From positions 4,264,141-4,285,937 of the forward strand of contig NW_009242971.1 of NCBI RefSeq assembly GCF_000388065.1: 21,797 nucleotides of DNA. Direction: 5' to 3'. The position numbers and the translations under genes were made by a program. The notes beneath the pieces were generated by a model. It was not told where the DNA came from, made no database searches, and saw only the letters and a list, made by a program, of their open reading frames with translations. This DNA comes from Fonticula alba (lineage: Eukaryota; Opisthokonta; Rotosphaerida; Fonticulaceae). This document shows, piece after piece, positions 1 through 9,602 of the stretch (within the stretch, counting starts at the first letter, position 1; every line of letters begins with the position of its first letter).

Positions 1-55
1 GGGGGGGGGCAACAGTGTGGAAGCACGAGGCGCCAGCAATGCACGGCCTGTCCTC

Positions 56-1898
56 TCAATGGTCCTTGAGAGGGTCCTGCAGCAGATACGACGTCGCGCC
101 AAACAGCTCGTAGTAGGGGGCGGTGGAGTTGGTCACACACACAATGTCCTCGATGCGGACACCCATCTACACGGGGGAAGGAAGATGCCACACGTGAAGC
201 GCCGCGAGGGAGGAGGGGAGAGAGAAGGACCAGAGCGGCCAGGGAGCAGGTGGGTCAGAAGAAGGTCAGGGAGGGGCGAGAAAGGAAAACCACCACCGGC
301 GGCAAACCCCGGAGCCGGACTGTGCCGACGCACTTCATCCTTGAGGTAGATGCCCGGCTCGACGGAGAAACAGTGGCCCACCTGAATCTCCTCGGCATTG
401 CCGCGGTTCATGTACGGGTCCTCATGGCCATCGATGCCAATCCCGTGGCCTAGACGATGGGTGAAGGCCTCGTAGTCGCCACCGAAGCCGGCGGCCTGGA
501 CCACGCGCCGCGCCGCGGCGTCGACATCGGACGCCAGGGCGCCAGGGCGAATGGCGGCCAGGGCGGCGATGTGCGCATCGCGCACCGTTTCCCAAACTAG
601 CGTCGTCCGGGCAAAGTGCTCCGGGCCATCGGCGCTGGTGGTGGCCCCCAGCGGCCAGACCACCGTACGGGTGATGTCCGACTGGTACCCATGGAGCTGA
701 CCGCCGGCATCCAGGAGAATCATCATGCCCTTGGTCAGGCGGAGCCCGGCATTGCCGGCGATGCCATGCGGCGCCGCGGCATTCGGGCCAAACAGCGCAA
801 TGGACCAGGTGTTGCTGAGCCCGGCGATCTCGAGGGCGGTGGCAATGCGAGCCGAAACGTCGGCCTGCGTGGTGGACCCCTTGACCGACTCCAGCACCGC
901 CCGGATGGCGGCCTTGGTGGCCAGATTGGCACAGCGCATGATGGCCACCTCGGCGGTGGACTTGATGCCACGCACCTGTCGCACCAAGGCCCCGCCATTG
1001 TCGGAAGAGGCGGTGTGCCCCGGGGCCAGGGCTCCGGCCAGGCCGAAGTGCACGAAGCCCCGTGCATCGCGGTCCACCACCACATGGGCCCCGGTGCCGG
1101 CGTCCAGGCCCAGGTGCTTGGTCAACACGGCATACGGCGACTGGTCCTCCTGGTAGTAGACCAGCGAAACCCCCGGGCCAACTTCCTCCACGGCCTTGTC
1201 ATGCTCGAAGGCCGGAGACACGACCAGGTACTCGTGCTGGCGCGGGTCGGCCGACGAATTGTCCAGGCGCGACAAGACCACCAGGAAAGGGCGCTCACTT
1301 TGCTCCCAGGCCGCGCCGGTCAGATAGAAGAGAGTGCTTCCGGCCTCGGCCACGAAGACATCCACATCGGCATGAGCCTATGGTGGTGGGAATTGGCCGG
1401 GTGGTCAGCGGCCGCGCGAGGAAGGAAGACTGGACGACGCACGCGGCGGGCAAAAAAAAAAAAAAAAAAGAAGGACACGAGAGCGGCAGGCAGGGAAAGG
1501 GCGGGCAGGAGAAGGGCAAGGAGAGCGAGGGTCCAGCGCACCATCTCCTCGGCCAGGCGGGCCCGGCGAGTGGAAAGCTCGGCCTTGGAAATGGGACCCA
1601 CATGGCTGCAGAAGTTCTTCAGATGCGCGTAGCGCGCCTCCGGGTCGGTCAGAGTATCAATCAGCATGATGCACATCATGACGCCGGCCGCGATGAGGAC
1701 GGTGAAGAAAATGCCCACCACAATGTAGATCTTCTTCGAGGGCTTGCTGTCGTGGTCGGGCGCGGTGCCGGCGACGCCAGAAGCGCTGGACGTGCTTCCA
1801 CGCCAGTCGGCCGTGTCCTGCGCATGCTGATTGGCCGACCCCTCCAGCGAGGCGTGCGAGTAGACATCAGCCGCCAGGGGAGAGTACTCGGTGGCCAT
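56..1898 (-). CDS. Membrane-anchored M24B proline peptidase (Xaa-Pro dipeptidase / aminopeptidase P-like), 3 exons, 503 aa
   Basis: Exons (minus strand): 1898-1542, 1377-334, 166-56; introns GTGCGC...TAG and GTGCGT...TAG, both phase 0. The enzyme family removes residues next to proline using two metal ions in a pita-bread fold. Residues 57-80 form one hydrophobic span (IYIVVGIFFTVLIAAGVMMC and on) right after SKPSKK, so I infer a type II anchor with the catalytic domain outside the cytosol. The N-terminal creatinase-like domain starts at about residue 108 (RRARLAEEM / VFVAEAG / YLTG / SERPF). The catalytic domain shows NAAAPHG (His323), DAGG and SDITR (Asp342, Asp353), HRLGHGIG (His430), VEPGIYL (Glu459) and GVRIEDIV (Glu473), so all five metal ligands are present and it should be active. 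The last ligand is restored only by joining exon 3, which supports the splice. Dipeptidase versus aminopeptidase P specificity cannot be decided from sequence. The start ATG has CCGCC before it. Confidence 0.92.
1378..1541 (-). other. Intron 1 of the M24B peptidase gene
   Basis: A 164-nt intron running from GTGCGC to CATAG on the minus strand, with a CTGAC branch-point-like motif about 35 nt before the acceptor. It contains a homopolymer of 18 A on the plus strand (1452-1469), which is a T tract in the transcript. Its removal joins RRARLAEEM to AHADVDVFVAE, restoring the usual creatinase-domain start. Confidence 0.85.
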
Positions 1899-2597
1899 GG
1901 CGGGCGGTCAGGGAAAGGGGGAAGGGGGCAGTGCGTTGCACCAAGAGGGATGAAGTGTTCGGCAGGGGGGGGGGAGGGGGGGGGCGGGGGATGGAAATGC
2001 GATTCAAGGATGACACGGAGCAGGAGCAGGGAGAATGCCGGGTGTGGAGCGAGTCTTTCGGCCACAAATATGGGCGCTGTTTATCTTATTTTATTTTCTC
2101 ACCCCCCTGGCGGGAGATCTACTCGCCAGCAACCTTCCCCCTCCCCCGGAGGGGGCAGATCGCCCCAGCACACCGGGCTTGTGCTCGCGCCATCACCAGG
2201 CAGGCGCGGTTACAACGAGGTGCCCGCCCCCGGCCGGCCCCCGCTCCCCCCGCGGCGAGGGAGCTTGGGCAAAAAAAAAAACAGGCACCCAGGTGTGGCC
2301 CTCCTCTGGCATGACACCGTGTGCGCCGGGGCGACCCACGCACTTGGGCCCCATGATGACTGAAAACCACAACCACACACGTACACCACGTACCAACACA
2401 AACATGGGCACGCAGGCGCCCCCGCTCCTCTGGCCCCCTCGCCTCCACACCCTGGGGCCAAGCACGCGCGCCTAGACCGATCTCACGCTTGGGCCGGTCC
2501 CAGAACAACCGGACGGGCCCCGAATGGGGGCGGCGACGACCAAGTTAGCGGGAAGAGGTGCCCACGCGCAGCCCGGTGACCGGCCCCTGCTGTGCAT

Positions 2598-2652
2598 TAA
2601 CTGATACCCGACATCCGCGGCGTAACTGATACCGGGGAGCGCCGAGCGCTCC
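2598..2652. repeat. Paired TAACTGATACC repeats followed by a 7-bp inverted repeat
   Basis: TAACTGATACC occurs twice, 25 bp apart (2598-2608 and 2623-2633). Directly after comes GGAGCGC-CGA-GCGCTCC (2636-2652), a perfect inverted repeat with a 3-nt centre. The cluster lies in the middle of a divergent promoter region, so a transcription-factor binding role is plausible but only inferred. Confidence 0.5.
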
Positions 2653-3072
2653 GCCAGCGGGCGTGATACTTTGGTGGACACATAGGCGTGCACATCACGC
2701 CCCCGAGTGCGGGGGTACACGCCCCTGCCAACTGACCTCGCTAAACACCCCCGGCCCCTCCCCCCGGCGGCCCTCCGCCGAGAAGGGGCTACATCATCAC
2801 ACCCCGGGGCTCGCACCCTTGTTCTCTCCCGACACCCGCCCTCTTGAATCTCCGGCCTGGCCAGGGAGGGGACAAAAAAAAAAGACGGTCCGAGGGGGAT
2901 CAAACGGTGCCCTCGCGCCGGCACTTGTGCTTGCCGCCCAGGGCCGGGCCCCTCTTCCACCGACGGAGGGACTGCCGGGAGATGGCGGCTGGATGTCACC
3001 ATATTTGGCATTCCAGGCCAGCTGGATCGCGCCTGCCAGCCCGGCCAGTGTCGAGATCTACCTACCTGCACG

Positions 3073-3199
3073 CACACGCTCCAGTCTCCTCCTCGTCCTC
3101 CTTGCCCCCTCTTTGCTCCCTCCCTGCTCCCTCCTCTCTCTCTCGCCACCCTTCATCCCCTTGGTCCTCCCTTCCCCCCCCCCCCCCCCCCCATCAATC
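3073..3199 (+). promoter_or_regulatory. Pyrimidine-rich leader of VPS36
   Basis: More than 100 nt of almost pure C/T ending in a run of 19 C (3174-3192), then ATCAATC before the ATG at 3200. Equivalent C/T-rich leaders precede the other four genes in their own direction, so this is probably the transcription-start region or 5' UTR and not coding sequence. The frame is open through it to an in-frame ATG at 2993, but that would only add a composition-driven Leu/Pro/Ser stretch. Confidence 0.6.
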
Positions 3200-6100
3200 A
3201 TGAGTAATCCCTACTCACCTTACGGCACGGGACAGGCACCATACTATGGCGCTCCGCCACCAGGCCCCTCGCCGTACGGTGCCTACCCAGGCGCGGCGCC
3301 CTACCCCCCGGCTGGGCCTTACGGCGCGACGCCCGGCGCCAACCCCGCCCCCTACCCGCCGTATGGCCATGCCCCGGCCCCGGCCCCGGCCCCGGCGCGG
3401 CCGTCATCCAGCTATCATGGGTCCACGGGACTCGCGCAGCCCTCCTCCGGATCCGGGCCATACTATGCCCCTGCTCCCGGGCCGAGTGGCCTGTACAATC
3501 CCACCGGCAGCCAAATGGCCCCCCCTTCGGGCCCCTATTCGCCCTACGGATCGACCACTGGGCCTTACTCGCCACCCGGAGCCACCCCCTATCCCTCGGG
3601 ACCATACATGGCAGGACCCTATGCTCCGGCCGCCGGCAACCCAGCCACAGGCGCTCCAGGTCCGTATGCCCCGGCTGCCAGCGGCAATGCCGGGACTCCA
3701 TATGCCCCGGCCGCTGGTGGCGGCGGCGGCGGCGGCGGCGGCAGTGGCGGCAATCCATCCTACGCCGGCCCGGTGCCAGGTGGCTCGCCGTACGCCCCGG
3801 TCCCTGGTGGAAGCACCCACAGCCCCTACGGCTCGGGCTCATTCACTCCGGCCACGCCAAGCAACCCGTATAATACATCGGCCACGGCGGCGCCGAGCAA
3901 TCCCTACGCCGCACCGGCCACAGCGGCCCCGACCGCGCCGCCACCTGGCGCTCCATACTCGGCCACCGCTCCGGTGGTCGCCAGTCCCTACTCCACCAGC
4001 ACCGGGTCTTTGGCCGCGGGCACGCCCACGGTGCCCGTCGTTTCGAGCCCCTACGCCACCGGCACCGTGCCCTCGTCAACCTCCTTCCCAGCCTCGCAGG
4101 GGCCCCCGACGCCATATTCCTCGACCCCGAGTCCCGCCCCCACGCCATACACCTCAGATCCCAAGCGCGAGCCTCCCGCCCGGCCATCACCTTACCAGCA
4201 GCAAATGTCGCCGCACTCGCAGCAGCCGCAGCCGCAGCCGCAGCAGCCGCACAATCCCTATACCGCGGCATCCTCCCAAGCCCCGCCAGGCATCGGCGGG
4301 CAGCACGCAACTCCGGCCTTTAATCCGTATGAAAACTTTGCGCGGCCTAACACCCCTTCCACAGCCACACCAACAGCATCCGGACCGCCGACCATGACGA
4401 CTACCATGTCTGGCGCGGCCCCGGCGGCTGCCACAGTCCCGGCTGCTGCCCCGCCCACCGAGACTCTGCTTCCCTCGCTATCGGCCATGGCGGTTTCCTC
4501 ACAGGCGGCTGTATCCTCCTTCGATGACATCCCCCTGGCAGACCCCTTCCAATTTACGCGAGCCCTTGAGCAGCAGGCGGCCGATGTAAGTGCCCTTTGC
4601 GCCGGACATCATCCAAGCCATCCATCGCTGCGGCGTGTGGGCCCGGCTGCCGGGACCCCCGCAGCCGGGGATCCGATTCCGGCGGGCATTCGTGCTGATC
4701 GCGAAGTGGTCCTCCACTCGCAGGCAGATATTGCCCTGTACTTTGGGTGCGATGCTTGCTGGTGCTTCTCCCGGGGCCCGACTCGGGCCGGGCCACACCT
4801 CACTCGACCACTAACTGGGCCCTTCCAATCGACCTCACAGGAACGCCAAAAGCCCTGCCTCCCACCCGGTCACCGCGACGCTCACCAGCCACCGGGTGCT
4901 CTTCACCGAGGCCAGTGCCGATGGCACCCCCACGCCCGGGCGGGCCTCTTGGTTTCTGGAACTGGACCGGGTTCGGGCTCTCGGCCGGCGCATCGCCATG
5001 CCCTTCAAGTCGGCGCGGGTCCTGCTCTCGGTGGACCCGCCGCTGGTGGGCGATGCGGACTTCACATCGTTCCTTGGCCACCATCAACAAGAGTCAAGTG
5101 GACAGGACACCCGGTTGGAGCGCTTCGACGAGCGGGTCCTTCGTGTGCGCTGCCTTTTGCCGGACTTCCAGCCAGCTAGCACGATCCATTCCTTGGTTCA
5201 ATCATCCCCCTCCGGGCAAAGGTGCGCCTGCTCTTGGGTGAACTTCCCCCTGGCCCTTTGACCGTGGGGTTTGTTTGTTTTTTTTTTCGCGGCGCCTCCT
5301 TGTGTCGGCTCTGACGCTGGTTGCTTCCCCCCCAGTGCCCGGCAACTTGTGCGACTGGTGGAGCCGCGCATCGCCGCCACCCTCCCCAACCAAGTTGACT
5401 GGGGCCAACAAATTCACCTGTCTTTCCGTGCCGGTGGGCAACCGGCCTTCCTGGCCGCCCTGGAGAAGGCCCTTCAGCGTCGGGACTGGCTACGCCAGGC
5501 CGTGGTACGTCACCGCTCGGCCTCTGTCCCTGCCTCCACCGATGCTGCATCTGCCTCGTGGAGGTCGCTCACCTCCGCCCCCCATGGTAGCAACATCTCA
5601 ATGATGAGCGCTCGCGCAACACAACCAGCACACGGCAGTCGGGCATTGCTCAGGCCATGGCCGCGGCCGCGGCCAGCCGTCAACGCGCGCTGGAGACCGT
5701 CAACACCGAAGCATCGGACCTCGAAACACTCATGTTCCGCGCACAGGCCATTGTACGTGGGGTTTCCTCCTGGCGCCTCTCCATTTCACCATTTAACCCC
5801 TGCCTCGCTGTTGGCCCCTGTCCTGCATTCATGCATGCCCCTCCCCACGCACCCCCTTGTGGGGACATATATTTGGGCAAATAGGTCGAGCTGGTCAAGG
5901 CCCACAATGTCCGCCTGAAGCGTCAGCAGGCCGAGGAGCATGGCGAAGAAAGCACGGACTCCCTTGACCAAGAGTCATCGTGTGTCCGGGATTACCTCCA
6001 GGACTTGGGCATCACGAGTCCTGTCACCCGGTATGATGCTGCAGAGGAGCCCTGCCATCCATCTCCCGCCACGCCCCCCTCCTCCCACTCCCCCTCCGAA

Positions 6101-6738
6101 CTGACACGCCAATCTTGCTAGCGACACCGCCGGTGGAGACTACTGGCAGGCTCTTAGTCGCGAGCTTTCCTCCTTCGTGGGCCGCCTACTGCAGCGCAAG
6201 AATGTCCAGGCAATCACATTGACCGATCTCTTCTGTGACTTCAATCGCGCTCGCGGTGCTGGAGGTGCGTATACGTGCTCCCGGCTCCCCTGGCCAGATT
6301 CCACATGGCGAGCCCCCCTGTCCTTTCCTTTGTCTCTCTCTCTCACGCACGCACACACGCACACACCCCCTCCTTCTCCTCCTCTCTTGGGTGGCTTGGA
6401 AATGCGCAGCTCTGGTTTCCCCGGCCGATCTGGCTCGCGCGGCGGATCTTCTCCCCTCGGTCTCCTCGACCGGGAGCGGGCGTTTTGCCACGCGCCGGCT
6501 TCCCAGTGGCGTGGTGCTGGTGCTGAATGCGGACACCTTCACCGATGATGCCGTGGTCGACCGTGTGCTGAATCTTTTCCCCGACAATGAGTCCCCTGAT
6601 GCTGCGACCGGCGTTACTCCGGCTGATGTTGCGGTGGCCGAGCGCGTTGGTATTATTCTGGCGCAAGAGTTCCTCATGGTGCGCCTTGCTGACCCATCCC
6701 GGCGCCATGGCCGAGACATCTTGTGGAACGCCTGCTAA
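3200..6738 (+). CDS. VPS36: ESCRT-II subunit Vps36 with a long Pro/Gly/Tyr-rich N-terminal extension, 7 exons, about 958 aa
   Basis: Exons: 3200-4746, 4841-5221, 5336-5504, 5591-5752, 5885-6030, 6122-6264, 6410-6738. Vps36 sits in ESCRT-II on endosomes, binds phosphoinositide and ubiquitin through its GLUE domain, and helps sort cargo into multivesicular bodies. Residues 1 to about 448 are low complexity with recurrent PYAP, GPY, SPYG and SNPY, plus poly-Gly and Gln/Pro runs. GLUE spans about 449-697: DPFQFTRAL, REVVLHSQADIALYFG, TATLTSHRVLF, then IHLSFRAGGQPAFLAALEKA. A helical linker follows. The C-terminal winged helices begin at DYLQDLGITSPVTR and include YWQALSRELSSFVGRLLQ, LTDLFCDFNRARGAG, ALVSPADL and RRLPSGVVLVL. 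Human Vps36 is 386 aa and yeast 566 aa; the excess here is the N-terminal head. No NZF zinc-finger CxxC pairs are visible. A 75-nt intron at 4590-4664 is possible (933 aa instead) but lacks the splice signals seen elsewhere, so I kept the frame open. Confidence 0.9.
3370..3396 (+). repeat. CCCCGG-type tandem in the VPS36 head
   Basis: Tandem CCCCGG units encode an Ala-Pro run in the disordered N-terminus of Vps36. A (GGC)n tract at about 3717-3744 encodes a poly-Gly run in the same region. Both are coding repeats that could change length without shifting the frame. Confidence 0.7.
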
Positions 6739-6743
6739 CACGT

Positions 6744-6745
<2 letters not shown>

Positions 6746-6779
<34 letters not shown>
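6746..6779. repeat. (AC)17 microsatellite
   Basis: Thirty-four bases of perfect AC repeat, starting 8 nt after the VPS36 stop codon, so in its 3' UTR. Confidence 0.95.
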
Positions 6780-6782
<3 letters not shown>

Positions 6783-7161
6783 ATGTCTGTACATCTCGCA
6801 CGTCGCTTTGTGACCGATGAATAGCTTGCCGAGCGCACCGGGCTCCTCTGTCGGGACGAAAGTGTCCAAGGTCTGCGTTTCTTCCGGAACCACTTCCAGA
6901 CGGCGCTCTAGGCTGGCTTTGGAATTACGTCCTATAGCACTGTCAGTGAAATATAAGCCCACCCACACGCACACACATACACACACCTCCTCTGGCCTCA
7001 CTCGATTCCGCCCCCCCTTCAGCCTCTCACTCCTGGCAAAAGAGGAGCATACCTGTGGGGTAGGCTCTGCAGGTGTATTTGTATCACGTGTACACGTGCT
7101 CCTCCATGTGTTCGGGCGACATCATGGCATCCGCGGCCCTTTTCCCCCGCTCGCCGGCTCT

Positions 7162-7195
<34 letters not shown>
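7162..7195. repeat. Homopolymer of 34 G
   Basis: An uninterrupted G run on the plus strand, followed 71 nt later by a run of 17 C (7267-7283). The length as given may be inexact, because homopolymers of this size are error-prone in sequencing. It could form G-quadruplexes. Confidence 0.9.
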
Positions 7196-7196
<1 letters not shown>

Positions 7197-7408
7197 AGAC
7201 CCGCGCGGGCATGCCTTTGCCCCGGACCAGACCGGAGAGATCTTGACCCCGAGCCCGTGAGGCGTGCCCCCCCCCCCCCCCCCGCCCGTGCCTGAGGCCG
7301 CGCCTCTGTGGTGGAGCCTGCCAGTGGCGAGCCACAGTGGCACACCACTTCACAAGGAGGGTGAAGAGGCACTGCTTGATCGTTGATGACTCTGAACACA
7401 TCCTTTCA

Positions 7409-7529
7409 ATAAGTCCCCCCTCATCTCTCCCTCTCTTCCTCTCTTCCTCTCTCGTTCTACTCGCACATAACCTTTCCTCGCCCACCTCTCTGCTCTCCTC
7501 CCTGCTCCCCCTCTTCCACAACTTTAACC
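7409..7529 (+). promoter_or_regulatory. Pyrimidine-rich leader of the 554-aa gene
   Basis: A C/T-rich stretch of about 120 nt made mostly of CTCTTC-like units, ending in ACTTTAACC before the ATG at 7530. It matches the leaders of the other genes here and is probably the 5' UTR or transcription-start zone. Confidence 0.55.
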
Positions 7530-9349
7530 ATGGAGAACGAGACCCCGAAGCGGACCAATCCACGGAGGGCTGCCACTATGAAGTCTGCAACCACCCCCAA
7601 CGCTGCCACCACTCCCCGGGCTGCTACCCTTCGGGCTGCTACCTCTCGGGCTGCCACCCCTCGGGCCACCACTCCGAGGGCCGCGAAGACCCCGGCCACC
7701 CCGAAGACCCCGGCCACCCCGAAGGCCGCCGCCACCCCCAAGGCCACTGGTCGCAAGCAGCCTCTGGCGAAGAAGACTGATGATCTCCCAGCTGAGGTCG
7801 AGACTCCGGCTGACGTTGAGGCCCCCACTTCTACCGAGACTCCCGCTGCTGCCGAGACTCCCGCTGCTGCCGAGACTCCCACTTCTACCGAGACTTCTGC
7901 TACTGCCGAGACTCCCGTTGTTGCTGAGACTTCCGCTGTTACCGGGACTCCTGCTACCAATGGCACTACCACTGTAGATGCGGCCCCCACCACTGAGGAG
8001 GCCTCTACTGTTGCCGAAACTCCTGCTACTCCGGCTGGCAACAAGCGTAAGGCCACCGCCGTCGCCTCGCCAGCTGCAAAGAAGGCGAAGCAAACCCCTG
8101 TCAAGGAAGAAGCCCCGGCTCAGGAGGCGGCGAAGCCGACTGTCACTCGCTTTGACAGCGACGATGATGACGATGATGCAGTTCCTCTGGTTCCCGTTCC
8201 GACGGTGGCCAAGCCCTTCAGCCAGTACTCTTCCATCTATGCCCCGATTTCAGACGATGAGGATGACGATGCCGCGCCGGAGAGCGTGTCGACCTCGATC
8301 TCCACCGCCTCGGCCAAGGAGCTGCTGCTGAAGGAGCGTGCCGCTTCGCGCCTGGCCAAGGAGGCGGCCATCCGGCGCCTGGTGGCCATCGAGGAGCGCA
8401 ATCGTCGGCAGCGCGAGGCCAAGACCCGCCGTCAGCAGGCCCTGGAGCTGAGTGCCGCTGGGCCGGCTGGTTCGGACTCCGAGTCTGAGGATGCCCCTTC
8501 GGTGGCGTCGGCCCCGCTTCCGGCGACCACCGAGCTGGACCTCGGTCTGCTGGAGCAAGCGGTGGCCTATGATGCCGGGCTGGAGGAGCGTCAGCAGGCG
8601 ACTGCCGCGCGGGATGCCTTTTCGGAGGACTTTGCCCGTCAGCAGCGCGCTGCTTCGTCGACCTCCATCGGCCAGGTGATCGCGCGTAAGCTCGGCGATC
8701 GGACGCAGGTGGTGGTGTTCGATGACGATGAGGATGATGGCGCGACTGTTCCCGGGGCTGCTCTGCTGGCTCCGCCCATTGACAAGCGCCGTGTTGACAA
8801 GGCCATGCACTTCCGCAATGCCGCTCTCAGTCGGTCTTCGCATCGCACTCCGGCTGGTGCGTGGTGGGCTTCTTTTTTCTTCTTTTCCTTTTTTTTTTCC
8901 CCTTCCCCCTTCGGGCTTTTGCATGGGCTTTTGGCGCCTCCATCGCCTGTCTAACGGCCTCCCTGTCGGCTCATCTCCCCGGCGCCTTCCCTTCCTTCGC
9001 TCGCATCACAGCCAATGCCCGCACCGGGTCAGGCGCGCCGCTTTTCTTTTCCAACTACTCAGACTCCCAGACCCAAGCCCTGCGCGCGAAGAATGCCCAC
9101 GCGTCGCGTCTGCGCGCCATCAAGCGAACCCTCTCTCGCGGGATGGACTCCCTTGGGAAGCTGACCAGCTCGCAGGAGGCGGGCTCTGCCCCGGCCATGA
9201 CCCTCGACAAGCTTGTGGCCGTGGAGGCCTCTCGATCCAAGGCGGTGGCGGGCGCCCTCAAGCGTCCGGCTGCCGGCAAGAAGGGTGGCGCTCACTCGCG
9301 CTCGCGCAAGCTCGTGCAGAAGCTCCTGGCCTCGAACAAGACCGTCTGA
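7530..9349 (+). CDS. Unrecognised basic/acidic low-complexity protein, probably nuclear or chromatin-associated, 2 exons, 554 aa
   Basis: Exons 7530-8856 and 9012-9349; intron GTGCGT...ACAG, phase 1, with a CTAAC branch-like motif. I do not recognise the family. Residues 1-75 are Thr/Pro/Arg/Lys/Ala-rich with repeated TPRAAT and TPKTPATPK units, like histone H1 tails. Residues 80-165 are repeated ETPAAAETPTSTET-type acidic units. A bipartite nuclear-signal-like KRKATAVASPAAKKAKQ lies at about 172-188. Acidic runs follow at about 209 (DSDDDDDD), 245 and 397 (DDDEDDG). Residues 262-307 form a predicted charged helix (KELLLKERAASRLAKEAAIR and on). The last 110 residues, after the intron, are the least repetitive: FFSNYSDSQTQALRAKN, RLRAIKRTLSRGMDSLGKL, and a basic end. 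This C-terminal part is the best candidate for a conserved domain. Clean splicing and a good start context (AACC-ATGG) support a real gene. Confidence 0.75.
8857..9011 (+). other. Intron of the 554-aa gene
   Basis: A 155-nt intron, GTGCGT to CACAG, containing T-rich runs and a CTAAC motif about 60 nt before the acceptor. Phase 1 on both sides: the joined codon is G+CC = Ala. Reading through it would end the protein after 474 residues and lose the conserved-looking C-terminus. Confidence 0.8.
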
Positions 9350-9365
9350 GAGGTGTGTTGCGCGC

Positions 9366-9366
<1 letters not shown>

Positions 9367-9392
<26 letters not shown>
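9367..9392. repeat. (TG)13 microsatellite with flanking CG alternation
   Basis: A perfect TG repeat starting 17 nt after the stop codon of the 554-aa gene, bounded by CGCGCG on the left and GCGCGTGCGCGCGCGC on the right. The whole stretch alternates purine and pyrimidine. Confidence 0.95.
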
Positions 9393-9396
<4 letters not shown>

Positions 9397-9553
9397 TGCG
9401 CGCGCGCGCTTGCGGTGAGGAGCGCCCAATGAGACTTGTCCTCCTTCGTCCTTCCCTCCCTCTTCCCTCGTCATCTTAGCCGGCTCAGAGTACCGGTGAG
9501 ACAAGAGGGGAAGGGGATGCCAGCTCCCAAGCCCATGCTCAAATCACCTCACC

Positions 9554-9564
<11 letters not shown>

Positions 9565-9598
<34 letters not shown>
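9565..9598. repeat. (CA)17 microsatellite
   Basis: A perfect CA repeat followed by degenerate CATA, GACA and AACA tetranucleotides up to about 9620. Confidence 0.95.

Positions 9599-9602
<4 letters not shown>

Larger units (their letters stand above)
1899..3199. promoter_or_regulatory. Divergent intergenic region between the M24B peptidase and VPS36
   Basis: About 1.3 kb without a supportable gene. It must hold the promoters of both flanking genes. Next to the peptidase start it is purine-rich on the plus strand (1899-1995), giving a pyrimidine-rich leader in that gene's direction. The 120 nt before VPS36 are pyrimidine-rich on the plus strand. Between them lie an A/T-rich patch at 2070-2098, an 11-A run at 2271-2281, a tandem TAACTGATACC pair at 2598-2608 and 2623-2633, and a perfect palindrome at 2636-2652. 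Open frames here are low-complexity and resemble nothing I know. Confidence 0.6.
6739..7529. other. Intergenic region between VPS36 and the 554-aa gene
   Basis: About 790 bp with no convincing gene. It contains (AC)17 at 6746-6779 just after the VPS36 stop, a smaller CA-rich patch near 6965-6986, a run of 34 G at 7162-7195 and a run of 17 C at 7267-7283. The final 120 nt (about 7409-7529) are pyrimidine-rich and lead into the next ATG. The open frames across it are microsatellite translations. Confidence 0.6.

Noticed and set aside
17-453. Plus-strand frames opposite the peptidase gene
   Set aside because: They are antisense shadows of exons 2-3 and intron 2 of a conserved M24B gene.
2663-3199. 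Extension of the VPS36 frame upstream, including an in-frame ATG at 2993
   Set aside because: The added sequence would be a translation of the C/T-rich leader. The ATG at 3200 has the same position relative to the leader, and the same -3/-1 context, as the other four starts.
3200-4545. Reading the Pro/Tyr-rich region as a separate gene (for example a COPII or annexin-like tail)
   Set aside because: No stop codon, splice acceptor or new leader separates it from the GLUE domain; the frame runs straight into DPFQFTRAL.
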